Positions 29,455-32,707 of a stretch of DNA of 32,707 bases are shown one piece after another. The stretch is taken from assembly GCA_035540915.1 (NCBI GenBank), contig DATLFQ010000108.1:1-32707 (forward strand). Direction: 5' to 3'. The notes beneath the pieces were generated by a model, which ran no database searches, was not told where the DNA came from, and was given only the letters and a program-made list of their open reading frames with translations. The number at the start of each line of letters is the position of its first letter. The first letter of the stretch is position 1. The DNA is from DATLFQ01 sp035540915. GTDB lineage: Bacteria > Actinomycetota > Acidimicrobiia > Acidimicrobiales > GCA-2861595. Position numbers and translations under genes: made by a program.

Positions 29455-30992
29455 CCCACCCGGTGTCGAGCGGTGCCGACGTCGTCGTCGGCGCCGGCCA
29501 CAACGGTCTCATCGCCGCCTGCTATCTCGCCCAGGCCGGCCGGGACGTCGTCGTGGTCGAACAGCTCGACCGCCCCGGCGGGGGGTCGCGCACGGAGGAG
29601 ACGGTCCCCGGTTACCGCTTCGACCTGCACTCGGCCGCCCACAACATCATCAACATGACCGACATACCGGCAGAGCTCGACCTGGTCGGCGCCGGGCTCG
29701 ACTACATCGAGATGGACCCCTTCTCGATCGCCGTGCACGAAGACGGCCGCCGGGTGCGGTTCTACCGCTCGATCGACGCCACGGTGGACTCCATCGCCGA
29801 GCAGTCACCGCAGGAGGCGCAGGCCTATCGCCGCTTCCTCGACAAGAGCATCCCCCTCGTGCGCACGGTGATGCCGGCGATCCGGGGCGAGATGTCCCCG
29901 AGGGTCCTGCCCGGCACGGTCGTGCAGCTGATGCGAGTCCTGCGCCACCAGCCGCTCACCACCGCCCGTGACGTCATGAGTCCCTACGACGCGTTGCTGC
30001 GCCGGTGGCTGCCCTCCGACCTCACCCGCGGGCCGGTGGCCGCCTTCGCCGCCCACGCCGGCGTGGGGCCGACGGTGCCCGGCAGTGCCTTCTTCGCCTT
30101 CTGGCAGGCCGCCTACCACCTCTTCGGGCAGTGGCACGGTCGCGGCGGCGCCCAGAACCTCACTGACGCCCTGGTCACGAGGCTGCGCTCGCTCGGCGGC
30201 GAGCTGCGCTGCTCGTCGCCGGTCGCCCGCATCGAAGCGAGCGCCGGACGGGTGCGGGCCGTGATCCTGGACAGCGGCGAGCGGATTGCGGCGGCCAACG
30301 TCATCACCGCCATGGACCCCAAGACGGCGCTGCTCGATCTCCTCCAGCCGCCCCTCGGCGGCGACGTCGGCGCCGACCTCGCCGCCGCCCGCCGTTCCAA
30401 CGTGGTGCAAGCGGTGGTCCACGTGGCCACCGACGCCCTCCCCGCCTACGCCGACAGCCGCCAAGGTGACTGGAACGGCCTGCAGAGCTACGTCGACCGC
30501 CTCGACGACCTCACCAACGCGTGGACCCAGTCCGAAGCGGGTCGCCTTCCTGACCCGCTCCCCCTCTACGCGTTCACGCCGTCGGCTCTGGACGACAGCC
30601 TGGCCCCGGCCGGCCACCACACCGTCTACCTGGCCTGTCCGGCGGCCCCCGCCAAGGTCGAGGGTGGCTGGGCAGCCCGTAACGACGAGCTCGTGCAGCG
30701 CTGCCTCGAGACGGTGGAGGCGAGGGCGCCCGGGTTCGGTGATTCCATCAAGGGCACCGCCACCTGGACGCCCGATGACATGGAGCGCGTCGAGCGCTGG
30801 CCGAATGGTCATCCCATGTACCTCGACATCGCCCTGGACCAGCTCGGTCCGTTCCGCCCAACCAGGCGGTTGGGCAGCTGGCGCACGCCCGTCGAGGGGC
30901 TCTACATCTCCGGTGCCGGGACCAATCCCTCGGGCGGCATCGCCGGCACACCCGGACGCCAGGCTGCGCGGGCGTTGTTGTCGGACCGGTGA
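29451..30992 (+). CDS. Phytoene-dehydrogenase-like FAD-dependent oxidoreductase
   Basis: This is a 513-residue flavoprotein of the amine-oxidase/CrtI superfamily, close in style to PYROXD2-like proteins. The N-terminal Rossmann motif is VVVGAGHNGLIAACYLAQAG followed by VVVVEQ. The C-terminal FAD contact is GLYISGAGTNPSGGIAGTPG. No transmembrane segment is evident. The GTG at 29451 overlaps the CstR-like stop, and its own stop overlaps the exporter start, so it belongs to the same transcript. It is not a recognisable sulfide:quinone reductase, because the paired redox cysteines of that family are not seen. The substrate is unknown. Confidence 0.85.
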   Translation: MTHPVSSGADVVVGAGHNGLIAACYLAQAGRDVVVVEQLDRPGGGSRTEETVPGYRFDLHSAAHNIINMTDIPAELDLVGAGLDYIEMDPFSIAVHEDGRRVRFYRSIDATVDSIAEQSPQEAQAYRRFLDKSIPLVRTVMPAIRGEMSPRVLPGTVVQLMRVLRHQPLTTARDVMSPYDALLRRWLPSDLTRGPVAAFAAHAGVGPTVPGSAFFAFWQAAYHLFGQWHGRGGAQNLTDALVTRLRSLGGELRCSSPVARIEASAGRVRAVILDSGERIAAANVITAMDPKTALLDLLQPPLGGDVGADLAAARRSNVVQAVVHVATDALPAYADSRQGDWNGLQSYVDRLDDLTNAWTQSEAGRLPDPLPLYAFTPSALDDSLAPAGHHTVYLACPAAPAKVEGGWAARNDELVQRCLETVEARAPGFGDSIKGTATWTPDDMERVERWPNGHPMYLDIALDQLGPFRPTRRLGSWRTPVEGLYISGAGTNPSGGIAGTPGRQAARALLSDR

Positions 30993-31813
30993 GGAAGGCG
31001 CTCGTAGCGTCGCCGCTGGGATTCCTCATCGGCTTCAGCATGGGCGCACTCGGAGGGGGCGGTTCGGTACTCGCCGTCCCCGTCCTCGTCTACGTCGTCG
31101 GGCAGTCGCCCCCCGCGGCCACGACCACCTCGCTGGTGGTGGTCGGCCTGGCGGCTGTCGTCGGGATGGGCGACCACTGGCGAGCGGGACGCGTGCGCCC
31201 GGGCATCGGCATGATGTTCGGGCTCGCCGGCCTCGGTGGCTCCATCGGCGGCTCGGCGCTCAACCGCCGCCTCGATCCCGACATGCTCCTGCTGGCCTTC
31301 GCCGCTCTGGTCCTGGTAGCCGCCTGGCGGATGCCTGCCGGCTGCCCGAGTTGCACCAAGTCCGGAGAGGACCGAGCTCTGGGATCAGACGATGGCCCGG
31401 CAGGATCCGTGAAGGTCGTGGGCGGCCTGCGGGTCGATGCCGGCACGATTGCCAAGGTCCTTGCCGCCGGAACCCTTGTCGGGTTCTTCACCGGCCTGTT
31501 CGGCGTGGGCGGCGGGTTCGTCATCGTGCCGGCCCTGACACTCCTTCTCGGCTTCGCCATGCCGGAAGCGATCGGCACTTCGCTGTTGATCATCGCCGTC
31601 AACGCCGCCATCGCCCTCGCCGCCCGCCTCGGCACCGCCACCATCGACTGGTCTGTCACGGCGCTGTTCACCCTCGCTGCCCTCGCCGGCGTCCTCGCCG
31701 GCAGTCGCACCGCCGACCGCCTTCCCGCCCGCACGATGCTGCGGTCCTTCGCCGCCCTCCTCCTCGCCGTCAGTGCTTACACGGCGGCCCGCTCCGTCGT
31801 CGCCCTCACGTAA
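30989..31813 (+). CDS. TauE/SafE-family sulfite/sulfonate exporter
   Basis: This is a 274-residue membrane protein with about eight helices in two halves. Each half begins with the family motif: GFLIGFSMGALGGGGS near the start and GFFTGLFGVGGGFVIVP near residue 165. A cytoplasmic loop (about 115-145) contains CPSC. Family members export sulfite, sulfoacetate or other sulfur anions. In cst-type operons TauE removes the sulfite made from persulfides, which fits the MBL-rhodanese gene upstream. GTG 30989 overlaps the oxidoreductase stop by four bases. Confidence 0.88.
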   Translation: MRKALVASPLGFLIGFSMGALGGGGSVLAVPVLVYVVGQSPPAATTTSLVVVGLAAVVGMGDHWRAGRVRPGIGMMFGLAGLGGSIGGSALNRRLDPDMLLLAFAALVLVAAWRMPAGCPSCTKSGEDRALGSDDGPAGSVKVVGGLRVDAGTIAKVLAAGTLVGFFTGLFGVGGGFVIVPALTLLLGFAMPEAIGTSLLIIAVNAAIALAARLGTATIDWSVTALFTLAALAGVLAGSRTADRLPARTMLRSFAALLLAVSAYTAARSVVALT

Positions 31814-32016
31814 GCGGTCATGAGACCCAAATACACGAGCTCCCTCGCCGTCGAGGTTCGTGCCCCTTTGGCGCGGCCTCGTCGAGATGCGCGGCCGGCC
31901 TTCCCGGGATGAAGAAGTTGAGCGCAGCAGTTTCGGCGCTCGCTGCGGTCTCGTTGGCGACCAGGTACAGACGCCAGCGGAACACGACGTGGGCGCCCCC
32001 CGAAGGAGCGGTGCAC

Positions 32017-32707
32017 ATGGAAGCGCTGGCGGTCCGAACGCTCGGCGACGCACCACCGCGCATCGTGCTCCTGCACGGCATGTTCAACTCAGGACGGTAC
32101 TGGGGCCGGCCCTACGACGGACTGAGCACGCTCGGTGGCCTGGTGGTACCCGACCTGCTCGGCTTCGGGCGATCGCCGCAACCCCAGTCCGGCTACACCT
32201 CGGATGGTCACGCCGACGCGGTGGCCGACACCGTCAGAGCGTGCGGGGCGACCGAACCAGTCGTCGTCGGGGCGCACTCGGTGGGCTCCCTCGTCGCCAT
32301 CGCCCTGGCCGCTCGCCACCCCGACCTCGTCTCCTCCGTCGTGGCCTTTGCCCCACCGCTGTATCCGGACGGTGCTGCTGCCCGCCGTCAGCTCGCCGAG
32401 ATAGACCCGCTGGCCAGGCTCTCCCTGGCCAACGAGGCGTTGTCGCGGCGGTTGTGCGATCTGCGCAGCCGCCACGTCAAGATTTCCGCGTGCCTGGTCC
32501 GCCTCGCCAACCCGACCATGCCTGCACCGCTCGCTCAGGACCGTGTCCGGCACTCCTGGCAGTCCTACTCGGAGACGCTCTCCAACCTCGTCGTGTCGGC
32601 GGAGATGAGCGACGAGCTGACCAAGCTCGCGATCCCCGTCCGCCTCGTCGTCGGCCAGCGCGACAAGGCGGTCGACCTGCCGTTCCTGGCCGAGCTCGCC
32701 ACCGGCT
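32017..32707 (+). CDS. Alpha/beta hydrolase, 3'-truncated by the window
   Basis: The frame is open to the window edge (230 codons seen). Motifs: RIVLLHGMFNSGRYW (oxyanion strand and HG), VVPDLLGFGRSP, the nucleophile elbow GAHSVGS with the serine, and VRLVVGQRDKAV, which holds the acidic triad residue. The catalytic histidine is expected beyond the edge. ATG 32017 has AAGGAG eight bases upstream. An in-frame ATG at 31909 would add a 36-residue hydrophobic N-terminus (MKKLSAAVSALAAVSLA), possibly a membrane anchor, but has no ribosome binding site. It lies about 200 bases after the exporter gene on the same strand. The substrate is unknown. Confidence 0.82.
   Translation, partial: MEALAVRTLGDAPPRIVLLHGMFNSGRYWGRPYDGLSTLGGLVVPDLLGFGRSPQPQSGYTSDGHADAVADTVRACGATEPVVVGAHSVGSLVAIALAARHPDLVSSVVAFAPPLYPDGAAARRQLAEIDPLARLSLANEALSRRLCDLRSRHVKISACLVRLANPTMPAPLAQDRVRHSWQSYSETLSNLVVSAEMSDELTKLAIPVRLVVGQRDKAVDLPFLAELATG

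Noticed and set aside
31818..32087. Minus-strand small frame between the exporter and hydrolase genes
   Set aside because: It overlaps the clear alpha/beta hydrolase start on the plus strand and has no recognisable motifs.
1..32707. CRISPR arrays or insertion sequences with transposase
   Set aside because: No regularly spaced short direct repeats with unique spacers, and no transposase or integrase motifs, were found in any frame.

Overview
The window is high-GC DNA with dense short-spaced genes and many GTG/TTG starts. The gene content points to an actinomycete-type bacterium, probably an Acidimicrobiia-like lineage: secreted proteins with type 2 cell-wall-binding (CWB2) repeats, a PIG-V-like mannosyltransferase, two type I glutamine synthetases beside an orphan OmpR-type regulator, Mrp, ErpA and GAF-ANTAR proteins. 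The lineage is an inference from gene content; no rRNA or marker phylogeny is available here.

Bases 1-12.1 kb are about the cell surface. Two CWB2 proteins meet tail to tail: one carries six IPT/TIG repeats, the other is a subtilisin. A methyltransferase is divergent from a tightly overlapped glycan operon (PIG-V-like mannosyltransferase, GT2, ChbG-type deacetylase, methyltransferase, small lipoprotein). Then come a CAP-domain protein with near-identical 126-bp repeats and a membrane-anchored trypsin-like protein that has lost its catalytic His and Ser.

Bases 12.1-21.4 kb look like core chromosome. They hold FxsA, an Fe-S maturation group (Mrp, a SufR-like regulator, ErpA), a Tat lipoprotein with a thioredoxin-like region, a strongly reduced fused molybdenum-hydroxylase-like protein, and a RidA gene bracketed by two 57-bp inverted palindromic repeats. 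A nitrogen-assimilation group follows: a GlnR-like regulator 3 bases after a short glutamine synthetase gene, divergent from a long adenylylation-type glutamine synthetase. Their shared promoter contains an 11-bp-spaced direct repeat.

Bases 21.6-23.4 kb are a junction. A Nei-type DNA glycosylase is followed by a methyltransferase C-terminal remnant and a luciferase-like monooxygenase gene that is cut off and runs straight into the 3' half of a tRNA-Leu(UAG). Tandem TTTTGCAACC boxes lie just beyond. This looks like the scar of a tRNA-targeting integrative element.

Bases 23.4-32.7 kb are accessory in character. There are two GAF-ANTAR proteins (one split by a frameshift in a C5 run), two STAS proteins lacking the phosphorylatable serine, and decayed coding fragments. 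A sulfide/persulfide-type operon follows: a divergent DUF2892 membrane protein, a CsoR/CstR-type operator, a metallo-beta-lactamase/double-rhodanese fusion, a CstR-like repressor, a phytoene-dehydrogenase-like flavoprotein and a TauE/SafE exporter. An alpha/beta hydrolase runs off the right edge.
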